Assembly: GCF_902150045.1 (NCBI RefSeq)
Contig: NZ_CABFVU010000001.1
Span: 2,604,001-2,668,000, forward strand
DNA: 64,000 bases
Direction: 5' to 3'
Origin: Chitinophaga polysaccharea
GTDB lineage: Bacteria; Bacteroidota; Bacteroidia; Chitinophagales; Chitinophagaceae
This document shows positions 27,511 through 36,825 of the stretch, piece by piece (the stretch's first letter is position 1; every line of letters starts with the position of its first letter). The notes beneath the pieces are model-generated. The model saw only the letters and a list, made by a program, of their open reading frames with translations. It was not told the DNA's origin and did no database searches. Made by a program: the position numbers and the translations under genes.

Positions 27511-28890
27511 CTATCTCCGCTCTTTCCACAGCTGGTTAAAGGATTTGGCTGCAAATACGGGTAATTCACGGTTATCTCCCCAGCTTTTGGCAAAGAATCT
27601 CCGCAGCAGGAAATTTTTCATTTTCCCACTCGCCATATTCATCATTTTCCGGCTGCCACAGCCCTGCTTCCACATAAACCAGGCAAATTTTTCTCCACCG
27701 GAAGTATAGTTTTCCTCTACGGCCTTCTGGCGGTTGTGGAGTAACAGTTCATGCAGGTTAATGCGAACCGGGCACACTTCGGTACAATTGCCACAAAGCG
27801 ATGATGCAAAGCTCAGGTGCATGTATGAATCCATCCCTTTCAGGTGTGGGGTGATCACGGAGCCAATAGGGCCGCTGTAAGTGGCGGCATAGGAGTGCCC
27901 GCCAATATTTTTATAAACAGGACAGGCATTGAGGCAGGAGCCGCAGCGGATGCAGTAAAGACTCTCGCGGGCAGTGGTATCCTGCAGGATATTCGTGCGG
28001 CCATTGTCCATCAGGATCACGTACATTTCTTCCGGGCCGTCTGTTTCTCCTTCCTGGCGCGGACCACTGAAAATACTGTTATAAGCGGTAACCTGCTGCC
28101 CCGTACCATAGGTAGCCAGTAATGGCCAGAACAAACCCAGGTCTGTAATAGAGGGTAATACTTTTTCAATACCCACTAATACAATATGTGTTTTAGGAAA
28201 TGCAGTGGTTAAACGGGCGTTGCCTTCATTTTCCGTAATGGCTATAGAACCGGTATCTGCTATGATGAAGTTAGCGCCGGTGATGCCTATTTCTGCCTGG
28301 AGATATTTGTGGCGCAGCTTTTCGCGTGCTACCAGGGTTAACTGTTCAGGAGTGAGACCTGGATCAGTACCCAGTTTTTCCGCAAATAAACGGGCCACAT
28401 CTTCCTTACTTTTGTGCATGGCAGGTGTAACAATATGGTAGGGAGGCTCTCCGTCAAGTTGTTGTATATATTCGCCGAGATCAGTTTCCACGCATTCGAT
28501 GCCATTGCTTTCCATAAAGGCATTCAGGTGTACTTCTTCGGTAGCCATCGACTTACTCTTCACAATGCTTTTGCACTGCTTTGCCTGGCAAATGGCCAGT
28601 ATTTCCTGTTGCACCTGTTCGGCGGTTTCAGCCCATATCACCTTACCTCCGCGACGGGTAAAGTTCTGCTCAAATTCTTCCAGGTGATTGTCCAGGTGCT
28701 CAATAGCTCTCCACTTGATGTTCTTGGCTCTCTCCCTTGCTCCCGGCAAATCCGTAAACTGTTGTTTACCGGCTTTTACAGCTGTATTGTATTTACCTAT
28801 ATTGAAGTTGATCGTCTGCCGGTGGCCGAGATCTGACGCTTTCTTTTCACTTTCTTCCAGAAAAGTAGATGCTATCTGATGCATAAGCAA
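27511..28890 (-). CDS. lutB: LutB-type iron-sulfur protein of lactate utilisation
   Basis: 459 residues. LUD domain (about 60-300) with the ITGANFIIADTGSIAI segment, then two ferredoxin-type clusters: C313, C316, C319, C323 (CIRCGSCLNACP) and C366, C369, C373 (CGNCTEVCP). In the LutABC system it takes part in L-lactate oxidation to pyruvate in the cytoplasm. lutA and lutC are not adjacent here. Its stop codon abuts the stop of the TonB-fusion gene with no spacer. Confidence 0.9.
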   Translation of the reverse strand: MLMHQIASTFLEESEKKASDLGHRQTINFNIGKYNTAVKAGKQQFTDLPGARERAKNIKWRAIEHLDNHLEEFEQNFTRRGGKVIWAETAEQVQQEILAICQAKQCKSIVKSKSMATEEVHLNAFMESNGIECVETDLGEYIQQLDGEPPYHIVTPAMHKSKEDVARLFAEKLGTDPGLTPEQLTLVAREKLRHKYLQAEIGITGANFIIADTGSIAITENEGNARLTTAFPKTHIVLVGIEKVLPSITDLGLFWPLLATYGTGQQVTAYNSIFSGPRQEGETDGPEEMYVILMDNGRTNILQDTTARESLYCIRCGSCLNACPVYKNIGGHSYAATYSGPIGSVITPHLKGMDSYMHLSFASSLCGNCTEVCPVRINLHELLLHNRQKAVEENYTSGGEKFAWFMWKQGCGSRKMMNMASGKMKNFLLRRFFAKSWGDNRELPVFAAKSFNQLWKERR

Positions 28891-28933
28891 GCAATATTCC
28901 TAATTAATAAAGATAGTTAAATCTGAAAATGAT

Positions 28934-29503
28934 TTACCGGTGTTCTTTTCTTGCGATGTTATCCAGCACTTCATAAAATTCCGTGCCGTATTTTCTGATC
29001 AAAGCATCTTTAAGGAAGCGATACACTGGCACCTGCAGGGTTTTACCGTTTTTACAGGCTGGTTTGCAAACGTCCCAGCGGTCATAGTTCACCGCTTCAA
29101 ATGTTTCGTACTTCTTAATACGGATAGGGTAGAGATGACAGGAAATGGGTTTTTTGAAATCAACCGCGCCATCGTTGTATGCTTTTTCAATACCACAACC
29201 TACTATGCCCTGATCATTTATGGTAGCATATGCACAGATGCCTTTATTCACAATCGGGGTCACATATCCATATTCATCATCAATGGTGTTGGTACCGGTG
29301 TGCTCAATTTCCCTGATACCGTCTTCCCGGAGGTAGGATTTGATTTTCGGATAAATTTTCTTCAGGGTTTTAACTTCTGTTTTATCCAAAGGAGCGCCAC
29401 AGTCGCCCGCTACACAGCAAGCACCTTTGCAGGCCGACAGATTGCACACGAATTGCTCTTCAATTACTTCGTCACTTATGTATTTATCGTCAATGATGAT
29501 CAT
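28934..29503 (-). CDS. DUF3109 family cysteine-rich protein
   Basis: 189 residues with a conserved Cys pattern: CNLSACKGACC near 20-30, GDCG at about 34, then ICAYA, VGCGIE, SCHLYPIRI and VCKPACKNG. This fits the DUF3109/YkgJ-like families thought to bind Fe-S or zinc. No signal peptide, so cytoplasmic. Biochemical role unknown. It lies between lutB and gldD on the same strand. Confidence 0.8.
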   Translation of the reverse strand: MIIIDDKYISDEVIEEQFVCNLSACKGACCVAGDCGAPLDKTEVKTLKKIYPKIKSYLREDGIREIEHTGTNTIDDEYGYVTPIVNKGICAYATINDQGIVGCGIEKAYNDGAVDFKKPISCHLYPIRIKKYETFEAVNYDRWDVCKPACKNGKTLQVPVYRFLKDALIRKYGTEFYEVLDNIARKEHR

Positions 29504-29575
29504 CGGGAATGGTCTTTTGCCTGAAATGGTATACAGACAATCTTATTAAGACCACAAAGTTACAGTATTCGGGGC

Positions 29576-30178
29576 TTATCTCCAGCGCAGGGTTTCCACC
29601 ATATGCCACATATCCTGTTCCAGGAATTTGTATACGGGTGCGAGCGAGTCTGCATTCGGAGTAATATCAAAATAAAGGGCTCCCCGGAGGAAATGTTTTA
29701 CCGAATCTGTAGCGAAGAACTGTTTGGAGGAAGCGGCGTTGCCACCTACTTCGTAAAAGGTGCCACTTACATTATTTGCAGTATGGATCCGGTTTTCATC
29801 GATATATTCCGCCTTATAGGTGTGCTTGTAGGTCATTTTAAAGGCATCGTCTACCAGCTTCTGAAAGCTGTTGTTGCCCGGGCCGATGATCTTGTAGCTC
29901 ATATAGATTTTTCCGTTCAGGGAAGGAAAGTCGACATTGATCCAGTAGGGATTTTCCGGTGCTGCACCAAAAAAGGAGGTGTCCTTAACGATATTCGCGT
30001 ATACAGGATACTCAAATGTGTAGGGATATCCGGCCATGTCAAAGGTGCGGTATTTCCTTTCCGGGAATTTTACCTGGAAATAGCCCCGTGGTTTTGGTGT
30101 AGGTACGTTGTCACAGGCGGCAAATATACACATCAGCCCGATGATCAGGGCGAGGGCCTTTCCATTAATCGCTGGCAT
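29576..30178 (-). CDS. gldD: Gliding motility lipoprotein GldD
   Basis: About 200 residues from ATG at 30178, which puts a lipobox FAAC after a hydrophobic signal; an upstream start at 30220 would overlap gldE by 14 bases. The mature protein matches the GldD pattern: PTPKPRGYFQVKFPE near the N-terminus and a C-terminal FLEQDMWHMVETLRW. GldD is needed for gliding and the type IX secretion machinery in Flavobacterium. It follows gldE, the usual order. Confidence 0.9.
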   Translation of the reverse strand: MPAINGKALALIIGLMCIFAACDNVPTPKPRGYFQVKFPERKYRTFDMAGYPYTFEYPVYANIVKDTSFFGAAPENPYWINVDFPSLNGKIYMSYKIIGPGNNSFQKLVDDAFKMTYKHTYKAEYIDENRIHTANNVSGTFYEVGGNAASSKQFFATDSVKHFLRGALYFDITPNADSLAPVYKFLEQDMWHMVETLRWR

Positions 30179-30206
30179 CTTACGGTTATTTAGCAGGCAG
30201 TAATAC

Positions 30207-31553
30207 TTATTCAGCGGCATCCGGCCTGATGGTTACCTGTACTTTCTGGATCCTCATTTTATTGACTTCCAGTACAGTGAAATCGAAGTTATTGTAGTTA
30301 ATAACGCTGTTTTCTTCAGGAAATTTTCCGGCCAGTTCCAGTATAAGGCCACCGAGGGAGTCACTTTCGCCCTTTACAGTTTCAAATGTTTCAGGAGAGA
30401 TGTTCATTATGCGGCAAACATCGTTCAGCATGGTTTTGCCTTCAAATACGTAAGTGAAATTATCTACCTTATTGTAGTTAAATTCTTCTTCATCAAATTC
30501 GTCTTTGATATCGCCGATCACTTCTTCCATGATATCTTCCAGTGTTACAATGCCGGAAGTACCACCAAATTCATCTACTACCACGGCAAAGTGCATCCGC
30601 CTGCTCTGGAATTCAGACAGCAGGTCTTCAATCAGCTTATGACCATGTACAAAGAAGGGCTGGCGCATTACTTCGTGCCAGTCGAAAGTACTGCCTTTAT
30701 CAAGGTGGGGCAGGAGATCCTTGGTATGAATAACTCCCACAATATTGTCCAGGTTATCCTTATAAACGGGCAAACGGGAATAATGCAGGTCTGCCACGCT
30801 TTTAACAATATCGCCAAAGGAGCTGTCGTATTCCACGCCATTTACGTCTAAACGGCCGCGCATAATCTGCTTTACAGTGATATTACCGAATTTCAGGATC
30901 CCTTTCAGGATATTTTTCTCTTCCTGTGAAGCGGTAGCATCTACGCTCATTTCGATGGCCTGGTCAATTTCCTGGTAGTTCACCGGACCAGTGCCCCGGT
31001 GAAAGAACCGGTCTTCGATGCTGGCGCTGAGGCCAACAAAAAAATCGCTGATCGGTTCCATGGTGGCGTGAATACCACTCACAAACCAGGCAAAATAGGT
31101 GGCAAAACGGATATTGTTTTGCGCAGCCCATACCCTGGGGAGGATCTGGCCGAAAAACAGCAAGATGAGGCAGATAGCGGAAATCCTTACCAGGAGGGAA
31201 ACTACCGGTAAGGTTTGCAGGTCTTCCATCTGGGTAACCAGATAATTGGTGATCATGATAAACGCGATCATGAGCAGCACTCCTGCTATCTGAAGGGAAG
31301 CGAGCAGTGATTTAGGCTTTTCCAGCAACCTGGTGATCAGTTTGCCGGAGGCATTTTGCCGTGTTTTGAGCACATTCAGATCCTTGTGATTAAGGGAAAA
31401 GAAGGCTACCTCTGCACCTGCAACAATGAAGGTGAGCAGAAGGAGGATAAAAATAACAAGCAGAAATACCACCACGTTAGGGGCGCCAATTGGTGCGCTG
31501 GCTTGTAAAAAATAGGATACGTAGCTTGCCGAAAGGATGCCCAAGATGTTCAA
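30207..31553 (-). CDS. gldE: GldE: CNNM/CorC-type membrane protein with CBS domains
   Basis: 448 residues. Four predicted membrane helices in the N-terminal CNNM/DUF21 part (about 25-190), then a CBS pair (about 200-340; IMRGRLDVNGV, VIHTKDLLPHL, FAVVVDEFGGTSGIVTLEDIMEEVIGDI in part) and a CorC C-terminal domain. The family resembles Mg/Co efflux proteins. The gldE name rests on its place directly between ssb and gldD, the arrangement conserved in gliding Bacteroidota. Confidence 0.9.
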   Translation of the reverse strand: MNILGILSASYVSYFLQASAPIGAPNVVVFLLVIFILLLLTFIVAGAEVAFFSLNHKDLNVLKTRQNASGKLITRLLEKPKSLLASLQIAGVLLMIAFIMITNYLVTQMEDLQTLPVVSLLVRISAICLILLFFGQILPRVWAAQNNIRFATYFAWFVSGIHATMEPISDFFVGLSASIEDRFFHRGTGPVNYQEIDQAIEMSVDATASQEEKNILKGILKFGNITVKQIMRGRLDVNGVEYDSSFGDIVKSVADLHYSRLPVYKDNLDNIVGVIHTKDLLPHLDKGSTFDWHEVMRQPFFVHGHKLIEDLLSEFQSRRMHFAVVVDEFGGTSGIVTLEDIMEEVIGDIKDEFDEEEFNYNKVDNFTYVFEGKTMLNDVCRIMNISPETFETVKGESDSLGGLILELAGKFPEENSVINYNNFDFTVLEVNKMRIQKVQVTIRPDAAE

Positions 31554-31676
31554 CTTTGATGTAATTAATCAAAAATAGCGGGAAAGTAATTCTTAGAATT
31601 GCTTTCCCTGCACGCAAATATAAGTAATGTCCCTAAAAGGGATTACGTAGGTCTGAAACTTAATATTTTTTTGCAA

Positions 31677-32135
31677 CTAAAAAGGCAGATCGTCTGCGGG
31701 TTCATTCAGTGAAGGGGGTATCTCCAGTCCCGGAAAGTTTTCTCCACCGCCTGAACCTGTACTGCTATGGTGAGGTATGGGGTGATCTTGGTTGTTGAGG
31801 TCCATGCGTTTATCCAGCATAACCAGGTTATCTCCTACAACTTCAGTGGCAAATTTTTTATTGCCTTCTTTGTCTTCCCAGCTGCGGGTGCGCAGGCGGC
31901 CTTCAATGTAAACCAGACTGCCTTTGTGCAGGTATTTCTGCGCCAGTTCGGCCAGTCCCCGCCATAGCACCACTGTATGCCATTCTGTTTGTGAAATGAG
32001 CTTGCCGGCTCTGTCTTTGAATGTTTCAGTGGTAGCCAGTGAAAATTTGGCTACTGCAATATTACCTTCCAGAAACTGTACATCCGGATCTCTGCCCAAA
32101 TTGCCTATCAGGATTACTTTATTAACACCTCTCAT
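31677..32135 (-). CDS. ssb: Single-stranded DNA-binding protein
   Basis: 152 residues from ATG 32135 (MRGVNKVILIGNLG); a longer frame to 32219 adds a non-homologous leader and is rejected. OB fold residues 1-110 (NLGRDPDV, TEWHTVVLWRGLAE, YIEGRLRTRSW), a flexible Ser/Gly/Pro linker, and the acidic tip DDLPF that recruits repair proteins. It lies between mutY and gldE on the same strand. Confidence 0.96.
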   Translation of the reverse strand: MRGVNKVILIGNLGRDPDVQFLEGNIAVAKFSLATTETFKDRAGKLISQTEWHTVVLWRGLAELAQKYLHKGSLVYIEGRLRTRSWEDKEGNKKFATEVVGDNLVMLDKRMDLNNQDHPIPHHSSTGSGGGENFPGLEIPPSLNEPADDLPF

Positions 32136-32332
32136 AGTTGTAGGTTTTTTTAGTCTATTGTTAAAAAGTTCTTCTTTTAATAAATAAACAACCTTCTTAA
32201 AGTTAATATTTTTTTCCAATCGATAGGGAAAAATTTCTTACTGGCAGCAGGTTAAGCCGGGTTTTGTTATCAGACGCTATTGCGGAAGTGGCTTAGCACT
32301 TAATGTATATTTTTATTCTTTATGCGTGTTCC

Positions 32333-33406
32333 TTAAAATAATTGAAGATGATTACTTTCCAGGAAAGTTGTAATCGTCTTTGGGAAGGCATAATTATTCA
32401 GGCTGTTCCTGGGTACCATCATATACCCGGGGATCACCGGCGCCTTTTTTACGGTGATGCTGATGAACTGGCTGTGAATGGTTTGATGGGTTAGCTGTTG
32501 TTTAAAGGAAGCAGATATCCTTTCTATCTCAAAAGCAGTTTTTCCCAGGATAGGGGCGAGGGCGCCGGACGACTGCAGCGATGTGATATCTGCCGGGCCT
32601 GCCGTTTCAATGAGAACGAACTCATGAAGATTCTGCCAGATGTCGCTATCCGTTCTTTTACGGATATAGATGTCATCTTTGTACTGCACGAGGAGATAAT
32701 TGAAATATCTTTTTTTAATAACCAGTTTTTTTGTTTTTACCGGGAGATGTGGAATGGTTTGTTCATGCAGGGCTACGCATTTTTTGCGGAGCACACATTC
32801 CCCGCAAAGTGGTTGCTGGGGCTTGCATATAACAGCGCCAAAGTCCATAATGCTTTGGTTGTATTCCGCCGAGCGCCCCAGTGGCAGCAGTTCCTGCGCC
32901 AGTGTATCAAATTGCTTCCTGCCGGCGGTACTGTCGATCGGGATTTCTATCCCGAAATAGCGGGAGAGCACCCGGAAAACGTTGCCATCCAGTACTGCGT
33001 AGGGAAGATTGAAGGCAAAGGAAGCGATCGCAGCGGCCGTGTAGGGGCCTATCCCTTTGAGCGCTTTGATCTGTTCATACTGGTCCGGGAACTTGCCTTG
33101 ATAGGTATCTGTGATCTCGCGTGCGGCTGCCAGCATATTTTTACAGCGGGCATAATATCCTAATCCCTGCCATAAACGGAACACTTCTTCATCCGGTGCA
33201 GCTGCCAGTTTTTTTACAGTAGGATAATGCTGAATGAACCGTTCATAGTACGGCCAGCCTTGCTCCACGCGGGTTTGCTGGAGAATGATTTCCGATAACC
33301 AGATACGGTATGGATCTTTTTCACCTTTCCAGGGCATGTTGCGGGTATTTATTTCCCGGTTCCATTCCAGTAATTTTTCCGTAAAAAATTGTCGGGGTGA
33401 TATCAT
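32333..33406 (-). CDS. mutY: A/G-specific adenine glycosylase
   Basis: 357 residues. It removes adenine paired with 8-oxoguanine. Helix-hairpin-helix LKGIGPYTA (116-124), catalytic E39 (SEIILQQT), D140 (VLDGNV), and the 4Fe-4S ligands C194, C201, C204, C210 in C-x6-C-x2-C-x5-C spacing. The C-terminal NUDIX-like domain (about 230-350) reads the 8-oxoG. It is divergent from the HU gene, as in other Bacteroidota. Confidence 0.96.
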   Translation of the reverse strand: MISPRQFFTEKLLEWNREINTRNMPWKGEKDPYRIWLSEIILQQTRVEQGWPYYERFIQHYPTVKKLAAAPDEEVFRLWQGLGYYARCKNMLAAAREITDTYQGKFPDQYEQIKALKGIGPYTAAAIASFAFNLPYAVLDGNVFRVLSRYFGIEIPIDSTAGRKQFDTLAQELLPLGRSAEYNQSIMDFGAVICKPQQPLCGECVLRKKCVALHEQTIPHLPVKTKKLVIKKRYFNYLLVQYKDDIYIRKRTDSDIWQNLHEFVLIETAGPADITSLQSSGALAPILGKTAFEIERISASFKQQLTHQTIHSQFISITVKKAPVIPGYMMVPRNSLNNYAFPKTITTFLESNHLQLF

Positions 33407-33590
33407 TTATATATTATTTTAATAAAATTATTTAGTATATTGATATGGCAAATGCTGTACACAACCCTATAAGGTACAACGGATACTCATTTCCGGGCCT
33501 GCAAATAAATATAATTTATCGCCAATACCAGTTATAAGAAAAAATGATAAAATTTATTTGCTTAAAATTCAGCAATTAGAATTTTTAAAT

Positions 33591-33598
33591 TAACTTTG
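33591..33598 (+). promoter_or_regulatory. HU gene -7 box
   Basis: TAACTTTG (TAnnTTTG) 27 bases before the HU start codon in an AT-rich region. A TTTG lies about 30 bases upstream, longer than the usual spacer. Confidence 0.45.
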
Positions 33599-33624
33599 AG
33601 AGTAAAGTAATCTCTCGCTTTCAT

Positions 33625-33912
33625 ATGAGAAAAGCTGATTTAATTAACAACATTGCTGAAAAAACCGGCATCCCCAAAGTTGATGTGCTAGTCACACTTG
33701 AGGCTATGTTTAAAGAGGTGAAAGAAGCTCTTGCTAACGGAGAACATATTTATATCCGTGGGTTTGGAAGTTTTATCACAAAAAAACGGGCCGCAAAAAT
33801 TGGACGTAACATCAAGAAGAACGTAGCTGTGGAGATCCCCGAGCACTTTATTCCGGCATTTAAACCTTCGAAAGAATTTGTTGCTGAAGTAAAGAAGCTC
33901 AAAAGTTCTTAA
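33625..33912 (+). CDS. HU/IHF-family nucleoid DNA-binding protein
   Basis: 95 residues, the full HU fold: MRKADLINNIAEKTG at the start, the GFGSF turn (about 53-57) and a basic beta-arm (KKRAAKIGRNIKKN) with the DNA-intercalating region replaced by EIPEHFIP, typical of Bacteroidota HU variants. It bends and compacts DNA. It stands first in a plus-strand cluster with the TPR gene 24 bases downstream. Confidence 0.95.
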   Translation: MRKADLINNIAEKTGIPKVDVLVTLEAMFKEVKEALANGEHIYIRGFGSFITKKRAAKIGRNIKKNVAVEIPEHFIPAFKPSKEFVAEVKKLKSS

Positions 33913-33936
33913 TTTTGCAGCCTAATAATTTAGGCG

Positions 33937-34779
33937 ATGCAAAAATCACAAGTTCTTCTGGTGGGTGCTGCAGTAGCACTATTGGTGATATTATTCGCCT
34001 TTGGCCGTACTGTGCCCCGGTCGGAAAAGAAGCCTATGTCATCTGCCGCCCCTATGCAGGGTGGACAGGATGTAGCACCTATTGCCTTCTCCGAACTGCT
34101 GGAAACAGCTAAGGGGAAAATTCCTGCTGATAAACTCTTACAGGTAAATACTATTGAAACAAATGTTGTCCGCGGGGATGTGAAAACCCAACAGATAGCC
34201 GCGTACCATCAGTTGTATAACACCTGGGACAGCCTCAACCAGCTGCCCGTAGCAGCTTATTATCTCGGAGAAGCCGCTAAGTTGGAAAATTCCGAAAAAA
34301 GCCTCACCTTTGCAGCCAATTTATTTTTAGCCCACTTGCAGCATGCGGAAGATCCCCGTGTAGCAAAATGGGAAGCCCAACAGGCAATTACTTTGTTTGA
34401 CCAGGCTATACAATTGAACCCGGCAAACGATACGCTGAAAATATCACAGGCCATGGTGTACATGAACACCGGGGAACCTATGACCGGCGTGGCTAAGCTG
34501 AGAGAAGTCGTTGCAGCACACCCTGATAATATTGACGCACAGGTTACTTTGGCTAACCTTGCTATTACATCAGGTCAGTACGATAAAGCTATCGAAAGAC
34601 TGGAAGGCGTTGCGAAGAACCACCCGGATAACGCAAAAGTGTTATTTGTACTGGCAGAATCGTACCGGAGCAAGGGAGATAAGAAAAAAGCGATTGAACT
34701 GTTTGAAAAAAGCAAACAACTCATGACCGACCCGGAACTGAAGAAGGAAGTAGATAGTTACATTAAAAGTATTCAATAA
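33937..34779 (+). CDS. Membrane-anchored TPR protein
   Basis: 280 residues. N-terminal membrane helix (about 5-22: VLLVGAAVALLVILFAFG) and a periplasmic region with TPR units, clearest at residues 145-180, 180-215 and 215-255 (AKLREVVAAHPDNIDAQVTLA, YDKAIERLEGVAKNHPDN). Probably an assembly or scaffold protein. It lies between HU and the micro-ORF at 34815 and is likely co-transcribed with HU. Confidence 0.75.
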   Translation: MQKSQVLLVGAAVALLVILFAFGRTVPRSEKKPMSSAAPMQGGQDVAPIAFSELLETAKGKIPADKLLQVNTIETNVVRGDVKTQQIAAYHQLYNTWDSLNQLPVAAYYLGEAAKLENSEKSLTFAANLFLAHLQHAEDPRVAKWEAQQAITLFDQAIQLNPANDTLKISQAMVYMNTGEPMTGVAKLREVVAAHPDNIDAQVTLANLAITSGQYDKAIERLEGVAKNHPDNAKVLFVLAESYRSKGDKKKAIELFEKSKQLMTDPELKKEVDSYIKSIQ

Positions 34780-34814
34780 TATTATTTTTCAATCATTTAA
34801 AAAAGTATCAGCGT

Positions 34815-34910
34815 ATGCCTTGCGGTAAGAAAAGAAAAAGACATAAAATTGCCACTCACAAGCGTAAAAAAAGACTGAGAAAGAACCGGCATAAAAGTAA
34901 GAAGAAATAA
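34815..34910 (+). CDS. AURKAIP1/COX24-domain micro-protein (31 aa), ribosome-associated type
   Basis: 31 residues, more than half Lys/Arg (begins MPCGKKRKRHK, ends HKSKKK), with the core THKRKKRLRKNRHK. This matches the COX24_C/AURKAIP1 signature shared with mitochondrial mS38 and the small actinobacterial protein bS22, so it probably binds the ribosome. It is too short for ordinary ORF finding. Position between the TPR gene and rng, an rRNA-processing nuclease, supports a ribosome-related role. Confidence 0.75.
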   Translation: MPCGKKRKRHKIATHKRKKRLRKNRHKSKKK

Positions 34911-35235
34911 TTACTCCAGTTTCCCGCCATTTATACTAACAAGGTATGCTCCCGGCGCGGTGGTCGGATAAAAATTTTCATATATCCTGCATGATTCTAG
35001 CATTTACTTCTTAAATTGCTATAGTCATGCAGGTTGTTTCCATAGATCCCGCAATTGAATTCTCCGGACATTACCTGCAGTGATCGCTGAACCCTTAAGC
35101 AATCCATTCATCACGAACGTGAAGAAATACGCTAACTTTATAGGTGAGCTATTGTTTTGGTATGCAGTAAGCTGTTCTTAAATAGCCGTGTGCATAGCAT
35201 AAAGGTGAAGTTTTAAAGGTTAAAATTTTGGACGC
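34911..35235. other. Long leader region before rng
   Basis: 325 bases without an open frame. Contains the stem-loop at 34986-35033 and a TAACTTTA box at 35133-35140 that may be the rng promoter. Nothing else is recognised. Confidence 0.4.
34986..35033 (+). terminator. Strong stem-loop, probable terminator or leader structure
   Basis: Arms of 17 bases (CCTGCATGA... and ...TCATGCAGG) pair at 15 positions, with a further TTTA/TAAA inner stem. The downstream sequence GTTGTTTCC is only weakly T-rich, so it may be an imperfect terminator for the HU cluster or an RNA structure in the rng leader. Confidence 0.55.
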
Positions 35236-36786
35236 TTGAATAAGGAACTTATTATAAATGCGGCTCCCACAGGGGTGGAAATTGCGTTACTGGAAGATAA
35301 GAAGCTAGTGGAGTTACATCACGAAAGTGGCAATCCTAACTTCTCAGTGGGCGATTTGTACCTGGGTAAGGTAAAAAAGCTGATACCCGGCTTAAATGCT
35401 GCATTTGTTGACGTAGGCTTTGAAAAAGATGCCTTTTTACATTACACGGATCTCAGCCCCTATATCCGCTCCATTCTTAAATTTACTTCAATGGCCATCA
35501 GCGATAAAACGCCCGATGGTTTTGACTTTACCAAATTTAAAAATGAACCGGAAATAGTTAAGACCGGTAAAATTACGGATGTACTGGGAGGTAAACCCAA
35601 TATCCTCGTACAAATTCTGAAAGAGCCCATTTCTTCTAAAGGCCCACGCCTTAGCTGCGAAATTTCTTTACCCGGAAGATTTATAGTGTTAACACCCTTT
35701 AATGATATTGTTGCGGTTTCTAAAAAAATCCACTCCTCCGAAGAAAGAAAAAGATTGCAGAAAATAGTGGAAGCCATCAAAACGCCCAATTTTGGCGTTA
35801 TTGTACGCACCGCCGCTGAAGGAAAGAAAACTGCAGAATTACACGAAGATCTGACCACCCTCGTTCAAACCTGGAAAAATATCCAGGCAAATCTCAACGG
35901 AGGCGTAGCCCCCCAAAAGATCCTGAGTGAACAAACCAAAACGGCCAGCATCCTCCGTGATCTGCTCAATGAAAGCTTTAACCGCATCGTTATAAACGAT
36001 AAAAATATCTATACAGACACCAAAACGTATATCCAGAAGATAGCACCGGAAAAGTCTGATATCGTTAACTATTATAACAACGGTTCCCCCATCTTCGATA
36101 ACTTCGGCATTACCCGGCAGGTGAAAGCCTCCTTTGGTAAAACCGTGAACCTCGACAGCGGGGTTTACCTTATCATTGAAGCTACAGAAGCCCTGCACGT
36201 GGTGGATGTAAACAGCGGATATAAAAGCTCCAGCAACAACCAGGAACAGAATGCCCTCGCATCCAACCTCGAAGCAGCTGCAGAAATTGCCCGGCAGTTA
36301 AGATTACGTGATCTGGGTGGTATCATTATCATTGACTTCATTGATATGAAACTGCCGGAAAACAAGAAGGCTATCTTTGAAGCCATGGAGAAATTCATGG
36401 CCCAGGACAGAGCTAAACACACCATCCTGCCTATCTCGAAATTCGGGCTTATGCAAATTACCCGCCAACGGGTAAAACCGGAGATCACCATCTCCGTAGC
36501 AGAAGATTGCCCTACCTGCAGGGGAACAGGCAAAATCGGCGCATCCATGCTCATTCTCGAAGACATCGAGAAAAACCTGCAATACCTGCTGAATCATCAA
36601 CACAAAGGTCTTACTATCCGCATTCATCCCATATTACATGCTTACCTTACCAAAGGTTTCCTGGCATCCAAACAATGGAAATGGTATTTCCAATATAAAA
36701 AATGGATCAAACTCAAAGCAGACTCCAATTACCATCTTACTGAATATCGCTTCTTTGACGCAAACGACGAAGAGATTAAATTATAA
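35236..36786 (+). CDS. rng: Ribonuclease E/G family protein
   Basis: 516 residues starting at TTG 35236 (NKELIINAAPTGVEIALLED), as no ATG fits. S1-like RNA-binding domain about 35-125 (VGDLYLGKVKKLIPGLNAAFVDVG), RNase H-like and DNase I-like parts with HVVDVNSG and IIIDFIDM catalytic acids, and the zinc-link CPTCRGTG near residue 423. It cleaves single-stranded RNA and processes rRNA. The C-terminal degradosome scaffold of RNase E is absent. Confidence 0.93.
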   Translation: MNKELIINAAPTGVEIALLEDKKLVELHHESGNPNFSVGDLYLGKVKKLIPGLNAAFVDVGFEKDAFLHYTDLSPYIRSILKFTSMAISDKTPDGFDFTKFKNEPEIVKTGKITDVLGGKPNILVQILKEPISSKGPRLSCEISLPGRFIVLTPFNDIVAVSKKIHSSEERKRLQKIVEAIKTPNFGVIVRTAAEGKKTAELHEDLTTLVQTWKNIQANLNGGVAPQKILSEQTKTASILRDLLNESFNRIVINDKNIYTDTKTYIQKIAPEKSDIVNYYNNGSPIFDNFGITRQVKASFGKTVNLDSGVYLIIEATEALHVVDVNSGYKSSSNNQEQNALASNLEAAAEIARQLRLRDLGGIIIIDFIDMKLPENKKAIFEAMEKFMAQDRAKHTILPISKFGLMQITRQRVKPEITISVAEDCPTCRGTGKIGASMLILEDIEKNLQYLLNHQHKGLTIRIHPILHAYLTKGFLASKQWKWYFQYKKWIKLKADSNYHLTEYRFFDANDEEIKL

Positions 36787-36825
36787 AAGAAAAGGCCCTG
36801 GCTTAACCAGGGCCTTTTCTTTTAA
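36785..36825. terminator. Bidirectional terminator between rng and cupin gene
   Basis: A perfect 17-bp stem (36785-36801 with 36807-36823) with loop CTTAA, A-rich on the left and T-rich on the right, overlapping the cupin stop codon. It can stop both convergent transcripts. Confidence 0.9.

Noticed and set aside
32136..32219. Longer N-terminus of SSB
   Set aside because: SSB proteins begin near MRGVNKVILIGNLG; the extension is a Lys/Asn-rich leader with no family match.
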